Origin: Oceanospirillum sp048265165
GTDB lineage: Bacteria; Pseudomonadota; Gammaproteobacteria; Pseudomonadales; Halomonadaceae
Direction of reading: 5' to 3'
DNA length: 64,000 bases
Assembly (NCBI RefSeq): GCF_048265165.1
Contig: NZ_JBLXCD010000004.1
Span: forward strand, 62,001-126,000
Shown piece after piece: positions 33,342-43,300 of this stretch. Position numbers and translations under genes: made by a program. How positions within the stretch are numbered: the first letter of the stretch is position 1; each line of letters starts with the position of its first letter. The notes under the pieces are model-generated. The model worked only from the letters and a program-made list of their open reading frames with translations. It made no database searches and was not told where the DNA came from.

Positions 33342-33782
33342 TCAGTCTGATAGCTGAAAATGTTTGATCTGGTTGAGTTGCTCTGTCAGGTGCCGATGCA
33401 GTGCTTTTAGTTGCAGGTTGACACTTTCAGGGTAGTCAAAGCTTTCGCAGCGTGCGACCAGGCTGATTAACTGACGTTCCTGTTCAGCCCTCTCCTGAAG
33501 CATCATTTCCTGCTCATCGAACACCAGGCTTTTAAGCTTGCTCCACAGATAGTTAAAGTCCTCGCGTTCTGTATCTGCTGCACGAGGGCGCAGAGAAAGC
33601 TCTTTTTTTATACGTTCTTCCAGGGTTTTAACCAGCTGTGTCCGTCGATTCATCGCATCGTTGAATTCCTGAGCGATCTCTGCGCGGTGCAAACGCTGAA
33701 GGTTATCCTGATAATCATCCAGTGATTCATGCAGTGCTTCTAACAGATCAGAAACAGCTGTTTGAGCTTCATCAAGCAACAT
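33342..33782 (-). CDS. Small helical protein (possibly DUF2383/PA2169-like)
   Basis: A 146-residue, highly charged, fully helical protein without membrane segment or signal peptide. The N-terminal half (VSDLLEALHESLDDYQDNL, then a NRRTQLVKTLEERIKKEL helix) resembles four-helix-bundle proteins of the PA2169 group, but the match is by eye only. A GAGG Shine-Dalgarno is 7 bases before the ATG. It is 92 bases upstream of the EAL-HDOD pair on the same strand and may belong to the same transcript. A flagellar-chaperone-like role (FlgN/FliT type) is an alternative. Confidence 0.65.
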   Translation of the reverse strand: MLLDEAQTAVSDLLEALHESLDDYQDNLQRLHRAEIAQEFNDAMNRRTQLVKTLEERIKKELSLRPRAADTEREDFNYLWSKLKSLVFDEQEMMLQERAEQERQLISLVARCESFDYPESVNLQLKALHRHLTEQLNQIKHFQLSD

Positions 33783-34087
33783 AGTTAAGCCTCAGGCCTG
33801 TAAAGGTTTATGCGCATTATGACTCTAAACGGTGAAGGTGGCTATGCTCCCTGAGAGTGACAGATCGTTTATTGCAGCAAAATGGTTAGAGGTATTTGCA
33901 GCCCTGTCGCCAAACTGGCAATTGTGTGTTTAGAATGGTTGGTCTATCAGATAAGTCTTGTGCGCACTTTATTTTCCAGTGGCCAATATGGCGATATTTT
34001 GAACACTTTCTTTTCTCTGTTGGTTTACTGGCCACATATTTGCTGTAAAAAGCGAACAGAATGATGCACGACCTGCAAAGGTGATTT
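33783..34087. other. Intergenic region without a supported gene
   Basis: A 305-base divergent spacer between the helical protein gene (minus) and the solute-binding lipoprotein gene (plus); it should hold both promoters. I see no convincing hairpin or gene; a 60-codon frame at 33882 has no coding-like features. Confidence 0.5.
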
Positions 34088-35104
34088 ATGAAGGTGTCTT
34101 TATCGTTTTTTTCTGTCAGGCCGTTGGTGGGTTTAGGCCATCAGGGTGCTATAGCCATATTGGCTGCTTTTTTATTTCTGATGCTTCTTTTTCTTCAGGG
34201 ATGTGAACAAACGCATCCACCGCTGAAAGTTGGTACCAATATCTGGCCGGGTTATGAAAGCCTTTATATTGCCCGTGATAAAAAATTTATTAGCTCTGAA
34301 CAGGTGTCTCTGACGGAGAGTATAAATGCTACACAGGTTCTACGTGCATTCAAGGCTGGTCAGCTGGATGTAGCTGCATTAACAATGGATGAAGCCCTTA
34401 CCCTGCAGGCCAGTGTTCGGGATCTGAGGGTTATTGCGGTAATGGATTTTTCCCACGGCGCAGATGTACTTATCGCTAAGCCGAGGATTAAAACGCTTCA
34501 GGAGCTTTCCGGTCGCACTCTGATTGTCGAGAAAAGCGCTGTAGGCGCTATTATTATGCAAAGTGCCCTGGATAAAGCGGGCCTGGAAAAATATGAGATT
34601 TCTGTTCGCAATGCCCCAGTCAATGAACACTTGAAGATGTGGCAGGATGAGGCTGTTGCCGGAGTTGTTACCTTTGAACCTTTTAAGTCGTTACTGGCGC
34701 TGGAAGGTGGTCATGTACTCTTTGATAGCAGTGAGATACCAGGGAGGGTTATGGATGTACTGGTTGTGCATGAAGAAACAGCCCGAAAAAGATCGGATCA
34801 GTTACGTCACCTTCTAGCTGGGCATTTTCGCGCGTTGACATTTATGGCCGAAAACCGTGCTGAGTCCGCGAGTATTATGTCCGGGCGTCTGAAAATACCC
34901 CCGTATCAGGTCTTGAGCAGCTTTGAAAGCATCCGTATCCCGGACCTTGAGGAAAACAGAAACCTATTAGGCGAGTCCGGGGTATTTAGACAGCAGATAT
35001 TCCAGCTTAAGCAGATGATGCTTAATACCGGCTTGCTGAGCCAAAAGATCAGTATTGGTGATGATTTTCTGACGGATAGTTTTTTACCTAGGGCTGATGA
35101 ATGA
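34088..35104 (+). CDS. Solute-binding lipoprotein of ABC type (SsuA/THI5-like), no transporter partner
   Basis: A 338-residue lipoprotein. The hydrophobic leader ends in a lipobox (LFLQGC, Cys near residue 40). The mature part follows the NMT1/THI5-SsuA pattern: LKVGTNIWPGYESLYIARDKKF, ATQVLRAFKAGQLDVAALTMDEAL, then GRTLIVEKSAVGAIIMQSAL and a helical end. AAGGTG precedes the ATG. There is no permease or ATPase nearby. Its stop overlaps the start of a membrane GGDEF protein (ATGA), so it probably serves as the periplasmic sensing partner of that cyclase rather than in uptake. The ligand is unknown; family members bind small organics such as sulfonates or pyrimidines. Confidence 0.85.
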   Translation: MKVSLSFFSVRPLVGLGHQGAIAILAAFLFLMLLFLQGCEQTHPPLKVGTNIWPGYESLYIARDKKFISSEQVSLTESINATQVLRAFKAGQLDVAALTMDEALTLQASVRDLRVIAVMDFSHGADVLIAKPRIKTLQELSGRTLIVEKSAVGAIIMQSALDKAGLEKYEISVRNAPVNEHLKMWQDEAVAGVVTFEPFKSLLALEGGHVLFDSSEIPGRVMDVLVVHEETARKRSDQLRHLLAGHFRALTFMAENRAESASIMSGRLKIPPYQVLSSFESIRIPDLEENRNLLGESGVFRQQIFQLKQMMLNTGLLSQKISIGDDFLTDSFLPRADE

Positions 35105-37212
35105 TAAGACTGAATAACTGCTGGCGGCTTACCCGGGGCCTGGCAATATTGATCAGCCTGATTTTGGTCACTTTAGTGATACTTGATCGTTGGCTGGAAT
35201 ATAAATATACCTTGGTGCCTCAGGAAAAATCCCGTCAGCTTCAGCGTCTTAATGAAAGTTCTGCTCGAATGTGGCAAACAGTATCCGACCTTATGTTGGC
35301 CGATAACCGGGCTGCCGCTGAAGGTTTTATCACCAGTTATTCTGCCAGCACCCAGTTCAGGGTGATTGCTCTGATTGATGAGGGACGTGTCTTATTAGCT
35401 AACCAGCTCTCATTAAAAGGTTCAAAAGTCGGGGATGTCAGCTGCTACCGGCGAACCTGGGTCGGTGAGGCTGTAACTGAATCCTCTCCTGTCGTTGTGG
35501 CCCACCCCAGTCGTAAAAATCACCTTTGTTCTGTCATGCCGGTCACAATGCTTGAGCGTAGTACGTCCTTGCGCCCGGAACGTCTTGCTGCTCTTGTGGT
35601 GGAATATGACATATCCCTGGCGATGACGGCGTTAACGCAACAGGTTTGGAATCCGAAACAGTGGATTCGCCTTCTGGTATTTGCACTTGTTGCCGCTTTT
35701 CTGATTACCCTTATTTTGAACCGCTTTATTGTTAAGCCGTTGCAGCTGATCAGAATGCGTATGCAGGAGTATGGTCAAGGCAATGCCTTGGCTCGGGTTG
35801 AACCTGAAGGTAGTTGTGAACTGGTGGAGATGGCAGAAAACTTCAATGAACTGATGACTCAAGTGAGTATGGCTGAGCAAGAGGTCAGGCGCAGTGAGGA
35901 GCGTTGGGTTAAAGCCTTGGATGCTGCGGGTGATGGTGTTTGGGATTGGGGGCTGCGCACCAATAGTTTGTTTTTCTCCAGTCAGTGGAAACGGATGCTG
36001 GGCTACCGGGAAGATGAAATAGGCAATACCTTTGAGGATTGGTCAGATCGTGTGCACCCGGATGACTTAGAAGAGGCTATCAGGCGTATTGATGCTCATC
36101 TGGCGGGTGAGACAGAGGTTTACCATGCGACCTACCGTATGCGTTGCAAAAGGGGAGATTACAAATGGGTGTTGGACCGAGGTATGGTGTTTGAGCGTGA
36201 TAGTGACGGTAACGCGCTTAGGGTCACAGGTACTCACTCCGATATCAGTGAGCAAAAAAGAACTGAGGCTGCACTGAAAGAGAGCCAGCAACAGTTCCAG
36301 CTGGCGATGCAGGGGTCAAATGATGGCCTCTGGGATTGGCGTCTGAGAGACAACAGTATTTATTTCTCTCCGCGCTGGAAAAGCATGCTTGGCTATGCTG
36401 ATGATGAACTGGAAAACAAGTTTTCAGTATGGGAGAGCCTGCTCCATCCGGATGATTTACTCGCTGCCAGGGAAGAAGCCGCCCGTTGTGTGGCTGGAAA
36501 AAAAGACCAGTATGAAGTTGAGTTTCGACTGCGGCATAAACAGGGACACTGGGTTTATGCTTTATCCCGAGCTATTGCCCTGAAAGATGAAAGTGGCCAC
36601 GTGGAACGCCTTGTGGGTACCCATATGGATCTCACTGAAATTCGTGCAGTCCAGAAGCAGCTGGAAGAAAGTCGGCATCAGTTAAAAAAATTGGCCTTTT
36701 ATGACGCCTTAACGGGCTTACCAAACCGGCGCCTTCTTGAAGAAAATATAACTAAACAGTTAGCTGACAGCCAGGTAAATCATAAGATTCTGGCGGTGGC
36801 CATGATGGACCTTGATGGTTTCAAGCAGGTTAATGATACTCATGGTCATGATATGGGTGACGAGTTACTGCAGGCTGTTGCTGACCGGCTTAAACTCTGT
36901 ATGCAGGAGCATGATGATATCGCCCGTCTGGGAGGGGATGAATTTGTACTGCTCTTTTCCGGCCTGACTGAAACTGAAGATGCGATTGTTGGCCTTGAGA
37001 GAGTTGTTACCGTTATAGGAAAGCCTTATATCATAGCGGGTCATGAATGCCGGGTTACCGCCAGTATCGGGGTGGCTTTTTTTCCTGATGATGCCCTGAC
37101 CGGAGATATACTTCTGCGTTATGCCGACCTTGCCATGTATCGCTCTAAGCAAGCCGGGCGTAACCAGTACAGTCTTTATGCTGCCTATATGAGCGATTTT
37201 GACACTGAATAG
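35101..37212 (+). CDS. Membrane diguanylate cyclase, HAMP-PAS-PAS-GGDEF
   Basis: A 703-residue inner-membrane protein. TM1 (LAILISLILVTLVIL) and TM2 (LLVFALVAAFLITLILN, near 197-213) enclose a periplasmic domain of about 165 residues. After TM2 come a HAMP segment, two similar PAS_3 domains (about 270-390 and 397-520, each with DGVWDWGLR or DGLWDWRLR and LHPDD-type motifs) and a GGDEF domain with intact RLGGDEFVLLF. The inhibitory I-site RxxD is absent (QEHD there), so product inhibition may be missing. It makes c-di-GMP, probably in response to the overlapping lipoprotein. Confidence 0.9.
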   Translation: MIRLNNCWRLTRGLAILISLILVTLVILDRWLEYKYTLVPQEKSRQLQRLNESSARMWQTVSDLMLADNRAAAEGFITSYSASTQFRVIALIDEGRVLLANQLSLKGSKVGDVSCYRRTWVGEAVTESSPVVVAHPSRKNHLCSVMPVTMLERSTSLRPERLAALVVEYDISLAMTALTQQVWNPKQWIRLLVFALVAAFLITLILNRFIVKPLQLIRMRMQEYGQGNALARVEPEGSCELVEMAENFNELMTQVSMAEQEVRRSEERWVKALDAAGDGVWDWGLRTNSLFFSSQWKRMLGYREDEIGNTFEDWSDRVHPDDLEEAIRRIDAHLAGETEVYHATYRMRCKRGDYKWVLDRGMVFERDSDGNALRVTGTHSDISEQKRTEAALKESQQQFQLAMQGSNDGLWDWRLRDNSIYFSPRWKSMLGYADDELENKFSVWESLLHPDDLLAAREEAARCVAGKKDQYEVEFRLRHKQGHWVYALSRAIALKDESGHVERLVGTHMDLTEIRAVQKQLEESRHQLKKLAFYDALTGLPNRRLLEENITKQLADSQVNHKILAVAMMDLDGFKQVNDTHGHDMGDELLQAVADRLKLCMQEHDDIARLGGDEFVLLFSGLTETEDAIVGLERVVTVIGKPYIIAGHECRVTASIGVAFFPDDALTGDILLRYADLAMYRSKQAGRNQYSLYAAYMSDFDTE

Positions 37213-37235
37213 CCACTGACCACTACCTCTGAAAG

Positions 37236-37257
37236 GGCACTGAAAATATTCAGTGCC
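37236..37257. terminator. Terminator-like hairpin between convergent genes
   Basis: GGCACTGAA / TTCAGTGCC perfect 9-bp stem with an AATA loop, midway between the GGDEF gene and the convergent antiporter gene. There is no clear T-run on either side. Confidence 0.5.
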
Positions 37258-37293
37258 TCATTGGTTATCTTGCTTTGCTGCTTGGGTCAGAGA

Positions 37294-39003
37294 TTAGTTC
37301 TTATCCGTTATCAGTGCCTGATAACCGTCCTCGCGAACAGTATCCAGTAAGGTAGCTACTTCGTTCTCTTTCACGTTGATCATCTTCAGCGCTTCTCCCC
37401 CAAGATGCAGACTGCTTTCCAGGGCTTCAGGAAAGGCGCTATTGGCTCCAGCCTCGATAAGTTCGTTACAGGACGCCAGATCACGCGCTCGTGAAATAAT
37501 GGGCACGTTGGGATAATCCGTACGGATATGCTGAATAGCCCGTAGCGCTGAAGGGGTATGGTCGATGGTCATAACGACCAGTGAAGCCTCATGCATATGT
37601 GCTGCCTCCAGCAGATGATGATCACCCACATCTCCATAGTAAACTGGCATACCCAGCTCCTGCCCTTTGGCAATATGGGTTGGATTGGTATCAAAGGCAA
37701 TATAAGGGACGCTACGCTCTTCCAATAAGGTTGCGACGGTATAACCAACACGACCAAAGCCACCGATAATTACCCGGCCCTGGCAGTTTTGCACCGGAAT
37801 TTCAATCTGGGGGGTATCTTCTGTGCTTTTCTTGCCGGAGAGCATGTGGTTCAGCATATCTGCGGCTTTCAGCGCCAGAGGCGTGACAACCATAGAAACA
37901 GAAATAACACCAACAGCCAGTACAAAGGTTTCATCGCTGATAACCTGCAGAGCCTTGGCGGAGCCAAAAAGGACAAAGCCAAATTCACCGCCCTGGGACA
38001 AGAGCAGTGCAATGCGGATCGCTTGTTGGCGAATATAACCAAACATCATTGCCAGACCCAGTAATACAATAAATTTCAGTATTACGATAACGACAACATG
38101 CTGCATAAAGAGTAGTGGTTTAGAGGCCAGGGCACTGATATCAATTGACATACCTACAGCCACAAAAAATAGGCTCATCAGCATGCCTTTATAGGGCTCA
38201 ATCAGTGCCTGAACCTGCAGGCGGTACTTCGAGCCGGATAACAGCATCCCCATAATAAAGGCACCCAGGGCCATGGAAATACCGGCATGGTGCATAGACC
38301 AGGCTGACAGGAAAACCGCCATAAGTACGACGAGCAAAAAGCCTTCTTTGTTACCCCGTTTTGAAAGCGCATCCAGAGTCATCGGCAGAATATAGCGGCC
38401 AAAAACACCGATCAGTGCCAGCATTCCGACGACAGTACTGAATTGCTGCCACATAGGCACTTCAGAAGATAAGCGGCCGGTTTGGGATAGAATTGGCACG
38501 ATTGCTAGCAAAGGTACAATGGCCAGATCCTGCATCAGCAGAATAGAAAAAGCAGCGGTACCGTGACGACTGTTGATCTCTCCGCTTTCCTGCAGTATCT
38601 GCAGAACCATGGCGGTGGAGGAGAGCGCAAAGGTCAGGCCGATGAGAAGAGCGCTGGTCCAGTGAGGTTCAAAGAAGAGAAAATAAGCTGCAATGACGGC
38701 ACCGGAAAGCAGAATTTGCAGTAAGCCTAAACCAAATACCTCGCGCCGCATTGACCATAGCCTTGCAGGCTTCATCTCCAGACCGATGAGAAACAGCAGC
38801 ATTACCACGCCGAGTTCTGTGAAGTGACGGACATCTTCCACTTCTGTTGTGATCGCAGGGCCAAAGGAGTGAGGACCGACAGCAATCCCTGCCACCAGAA
38901 GGCCCAGAATAGAGCCAAGCCCGAAGTGTTTAAAAACGGCAACCGCAATTGAGGTTGCGATCAGAACCATCAAAGCTGAGGTAATAAATGTGTCCAGGTG
39001 CAT
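37294..39003 (-). CDS. CPA2-family monovalent cation/proton antiporter (KefB/KefC-like)
   Basis: A 569-residue membrane protein: about twelve to thirteen hydrophobic segments (residues 1-380), with SILGLLVAGIAVGPH near the start and FALSSTAMVLQIL and HGTAAFSILLMQDLAIVPLLAI, as in KefB/KefC. A TrkA-N (RCK) nucleotide-binding domain follows (GRVIIGGFGRVGYTVATLLEER, about 408 onwards). It likely exports K+ (or Na+) against H+ for pH and electrophile protection. Which ion, and whether it is glutathione-gated, cannot be decided here. No KefF/KefG ancillary gene is adjacent. Confidence 0.9.
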   Translation of the reverse strand: MHLDTFITSALMVLIATSIAVAVFKHFGLGSILGLLVAGIAVGPHSFGPAITTEVEDVRHFTELGVVMLLFLIGLEMKPARLWSMRREVFGLGLLQILLSGAVIAAYFLFFEPHWTSALLIGLTFALSSTAMVLQILQESGEINSRHGTAAFSILLMQDLAIVPLLAIVPILSQTGRLSSEVPMWQQFSTVVGMLALIGVFGRYILPMTLDALSKRGNKEGFLLVVLMAVFLSAWSMHHAGISMALGAFIMGMLLSGSKYRLQVQALIEPYKGMLMSLFFVAVGMSIDISALASKPLLFMQHVVVIVILKFIVLLGLAMMFGYIRQQAIRIALLLSQGGEFGFVLFGSAKALQVISDETFVLAVGVISVSMVVTPLALKAADMLNHMLSGKKSTEDTPQIEIPVQNCQGRVIIGGFGRVGYTVATLLEERSVPYIAFDTNPTHIAKGQELGMPVYYGDVGDHHLLEAAHMHEASLVVMTIDHTPSALRAIQHIRTDYPNVPIISRARDLASCNELIEAGANSAFPEALESSLHLGGEALKMINVKENEVATLLDTVREDGYQALITDKN

Positions 39004-39310
39004 TCGCTTGTTCCGTTATTTGCGATGAGCGTGATGTCAATCCAGAAGGTTGACGGAGCCTGCTGAAGATCAAACCGAAAGGTTCAGCGCCGAGTTTACT
39101 GATTGGGCGTTGCGCTTTTATTGCGCCAGCTATCAGCTGGATCGCCGATCAGGTTGACGGGAGAAATAAAGACGAAAAAACAGATAATGCTTCAGAGGCT
39201 TACAGGTAGAGTTGTATCTGTTCTCACGCCCGGTGCCCGTCACGGTATATCCGATACCAATACCTGAGATAACCCGAAAAATCGCGGGTATATTAGCCTA
39301 ACCAGCGGAA
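39004..39310. other. Intergenic region without a supported gene
   Basis: A 307-base spacer. It contains a perfect 15-bp inverted repeat CCAGCTATCAGCTGG at 39126-39140 and a GGCG/CGCC-type pairing just before it, but no coding frame of substance and no clear terminator for the upstream response-regulator gene. Confidence 0.45.
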
Positions 39311-40204
39311 TTATCCCAGTTGAACCATCGCGACAACACGATTGCCATTGCCCTGATAATCGATAGAATCAAAGCTGATTCTGCGGGCCATTGCAATTCC
39401 GCGGCCGTGTAGGTGAAAGACGCGGTCAGGCTGGATTTCTAGGTAGGGTTCCCAGTCGAAGCCGCTACCATCATCGGTAATGGTCAGCATAATGCGGTTG
39501 GGTTCTTTACGATAACTGACGTGCACCCGACGTTCTTTATATTCCGGGTCCCTCAGCCGATTTTCCACTTCTTCATGCCACTGTCGGCTCATTAACAGAA
39601 GTGTTTTCTCTTCATAGCTGATATTCAGATTACCATGTTCGATAGCGTTGACCAGTAACTCCAGGAGACCTGTCGCAACCTTTTTGGGCTCAGGGTAGAT
39701 CTGGCTGAGTGTGTTGGTCAATAAACGAGCTTCTGGCAACGTACGCAGTGTAAACTCCGCATGGCTCATGAGTTGCAGAGCCTGGGATGTTTCGTTCAGA
39801 GTCTCCTGCAAGGTGCAGAAATCACGATATTGGCTGGCAGCTTCATTAATAATAGGAATTAACAGCTCCCGTTGCAGAGGTTTGACCAGATAGTAATAAG
39901 CTCCTGCATCGATCCCTTGCTGAATACTTTCCTGATCCGATGCCGTCGTTTCTATTATGACGGGAATTCGCTGTAGTGCAGTGTCCTGCTTTAATCGCTG
40001 CAGAAATTCAATGCCATCCATACCCGGTAGTTGGCGGTCCAGTAAGATGACATCCGTCTGATAGGGATTATCCTGCAGATAGGTCCAGGCACTTTCAGCA
40101 TTAGGCATAAGAACAACCTGAATATCTTCTTTAGCCAGAGTGTGCTCGATAAACCCAGCGATGATCTCTTCATCCTCAATTAAAAGAACCTGATAGGGCT
40201 TCAT
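39311..40204 (-). CDS. Response regulator with C-terminal HATPase (anti-sigma-kinase-like) domain
   Basis: A 297-residue protein. The N-terminal receiver domain has the acidic pocket EDEE (10-13), phospho-acceptor Asp56 in LLDRQLPGMDG and Lys near 108 (LVKPLQ). A helical linker follows, then a GHKL ATPase fold like SpoIIAB/RsbW: ELLVNAIEHGNLNIS (N-box), TDDGSGFDW and HGRGIAMARR (G-boxes). Such proteins control partner switches or act as phosphorylated kinases. GGAG precedes the ATG. The hybrid kinase gene 138 bases upstream on the same strand is its probable partner. Confidence 0.87.
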   Translation of the reverse strand: MKPYQVLLIEDEEIIAGFIEHTLAKEDIQVVLMPNAESAWTYLQDNPYQTDVILLDRQLPGMDGIEFLQRLKQDTALQRIPVIIETTASDQESIQQGIDAGAYYYLVKPLQRELLIPIINEAASQYRDFCTLQETLNETSQALQLMSHAEFTLRTLPEARLLTNTLSQIYPEPKKVATGLLELLVNAIEHGNLNISYEEKTLLLMSRQWHEEVENRLRDPEYKERRVHVSYRKEPNRIMLTITDDGSGFDWEPYLEIQPDRVFHLHGRGIAMARRISFDSIDYQGNGNRVVAMVQLG

Positions 40205-40342
40205 AGCTGCTCCTTACGCTGTTTAACTGTGTTGAAGAGACCTGTTACAAAGCCTGTATCCGGTTGATAGTCAGCGATGGTTTGTTATCTGTATACAGGG
40301 CTTATTTCTTCAATATGCTTATTACCTGATTATAGTTAGCTT

Positions 40343-43300
40343 CTATTTACCAGAATAGCTAGAGATAAATATCAGTGTATTATTTAACGTATCAGAAATC
40401 GTTGGTAATATTTGTTCTCTGATCATTTCGTTCGTTTCACTTCCTTCCCGCAGCTTGTGCTCCAGTTGCTGGAGTTTGTACTCCAGAGCGCACAGATAAA
40501 GACTGCCGGCCGCCCCTTTAACTTTGTGAGCCAGACCTTCGGCTTGCTTGCGTTCATTTGCCAAAAGATATTCGGTAATCTCCTGACAGCAATGGCTGTA
40601 CTGTCTTTGGAATTGTGCCAGAAAATGCTGCAGAGATTCTTCATCACCCCAGTTTAGCAGAGCTGCTTTTTCGTCCATGATAGGGTGCTGCTCTACCTGG
40701 GAGGCTTGCTGTATTAAGGGTGTGGCGCCCTGGTGCTGCATATCTTTTGGGGCACTGTCTGTTTTATTGTTTCCATCAAGGCAGGCTTTCAGGCACGTGA
40801 TAATCTGGTGTATGGTGAAAGGTTTCGTCAATACCTGATCTGCACCATGCTCCAAGGCTTGTTTATGGGCCGATTCTGTAATATCTGCGGTCAGGGCGAT
40901 CACTGGGGTTTGCTGATAGGCAGGTCGTTGCCTAAGCTGTTTGATTGCTTCGTAACCACTCATAACAGGCATCTGCAGATCCATGAGAATCAGGTCTGGT
41001 GGTGTTTCTACCATACTCTCTGCTTTACTCAGTGCATCGGCCCCGTTTTCTGCTAACACTGTCACGCCTCCGGCCCGCTCAATAATGCGTCGGGCAAGAT
41101 CCCGATTAAGATCACTGTCATCAACAACCAGAAGAGTTAGCCCCTCAAGGCAGAGTGATGCTTCGGGTCTGGCTGGTTCCGTATATTCTGAAAAATCTTC
41201 AGAGATTGCTTCCTCTGCCAGAGGCAGATTTAAGGTAAAGCTAAAGTCGCTACCTTTACCAAGTTGACTACTGAGCTCCAACTGGCTTCCCATCATATAT
41301 AGTAGCTGCTGGCTGATGGCAAGCCCTAGGCCCGTACCACCAAACTTCCGGGTTACTGAGCTATCAGCCTGGGTAAAAGCATTAAAAATTGCAGTTTGCT
41401 GTTCCGGTTCAATTCCCGGGCCTGTATCTGTGATATTGAATTGCAGGCTGATCTGATTTTGCTCTTTTTTCAGAGCATGAATCCTGATGCTGACACTACC
41501 CTGAACTGTAAATTTTATGGCATTACTGACCAGGTTAAGCAGTACCTGGCGGATACGATAAGGGTCGCCAATCAGGCGTAATCTTTCATTGCCATCGGGG
41601 TCCAGCTGTAGCATCAGATCTTTTTTATCTGCTTGAGGGCGGCATATGGAGAGTATTTGGGGAAAGAGATCCTGTAATGTGAAAGGGGTTTCTTCCAGGC
41701 TTAAACCCCCTGCTTCAATCCTGGAGTAATCAAGAATATCGTTCACAATCAATAGCAGGTTTTCTCCCGCTTGCTGAATGTTTTTGCTGAGCTCTCTGGT
41801 ATTTTCGGAAAATGCCTGTTGCTCAGTCAGCTCTTGGTCGAGTAACTCACTCAGGACCAGAATGGCGTTCAGCGGTGTACGGATTTCATGGCTCATATTG
41901 GCTAGAAAGTCGGTTTTCAGGCGGGCCAGGCGCTCTGCATCTTTTCTGGCTTTCTTCAGGTGGCGTGTTTTTCTGGCGTGTAGCTCTGCGATCATGCGCT
42001 CTGATTGTATCCGGCTACTGATATCCTCCAGGGTTGCCAGAATATAAGTCTCTCCCTTATTTTCGTAAGGGCTTAAACCGACTTCGACGTTAATAAGTTC
42101 TCCATCTTTACGGACACCCTGCAAGCTTTCACCATTTTTCATCATTTTACGGCGCGGGCGCAGGTGGTTCAGGTAATTGGTGCGATTTTTAATATGCTGT
42201 TTGCGCATATTTACAGGGATCAGATGCTCAATGGGCAGGCCTGAAAGCTCAAAGGCACTGTAGCCAAAGAGTTTTTCCAGCGCTGGATTAACCAGCGTGA
42301 TATTGCCTTGACTATTACAAACTAAAAGAGGTGTGTGCGAGGCGTTAAAAATAACCCGGAAGCGCTGTTCATCTTCCCGCTGTTTATTAAGCTGATCTGC
42401 CTGCATTTGATTCTGTAGGGCCAGGCTTTCTGCCTGCTGCTGCGCTTGCTGAGCTTTAAGCAGCCGCTGCAGAATATAGCCACTGATAGCGGTTGTCAGC
42501 AGGAGTAAGAGTAAAGCACCACCCCAGAATTTCAGGCGTAGCTGGTTAATGACTTCAGGAGACTGCTCAAGTAGCAGCCATCCCATACTCTGATTGTTGA
42601 ATATTTGAGGATCATTGTCCGGATAAACCGGGGCCCAGCTCCAAAGGCCTTGGTCCTGAATCCATTGATTCTGGCTGAAACTGTGCATTCTCTGCCAGAT
42701 ACTAGGGTATTGTTTTTTGAAGGTTTGCCCATGGGGTAGCTGAAAGCCCCACTCCAATTTATTATCCGGGTGCTGAAGCCAGTATCCCTGGGGGCTGATC
42801 AGTTGCATTCGGTTCGTATCAGGCTCCAGAACCTGTTGCAGATCACTGAGATTCTTTCGCATATCGATATTGATAATAATAATGCCCCGGTTCTCTCCTC
42901 TATCCTGAAGTGGAATGCTCATACGTAGCGTTGGGCGTATAGGGCGCTCTATGCTCCCTTGTTCAACATTAAGGTCCATTGGGGAGAGAAATAGCCTGTT
43001 ACTGCCAATCAATGCCTGAGTGGCTCGAAAATAGTAACGCTCTGATTTGTTTTGTAGCTGTACATTCTTGATCCGAAGATACCCGTAGGGGCTATTTTGT
43101 GTGGGTTCAAGGCGCAAGCGTTCCTGTCCGGTCTCGTCTATCCAGCGAACCTGAAAGTAGTCTTTGTTGCGGCTTAATAGTGACGCAAAGCTACCTTCCA
43201 TTGCTTTAAGATTGTCGGCTGGGTTTCTAAGGCTGTAGAGTACAGGAGCTTCTGTAATGAGGCTTCTGAGGTGGTCTTGTGGCGGCTGAAGGTTTTGCTG

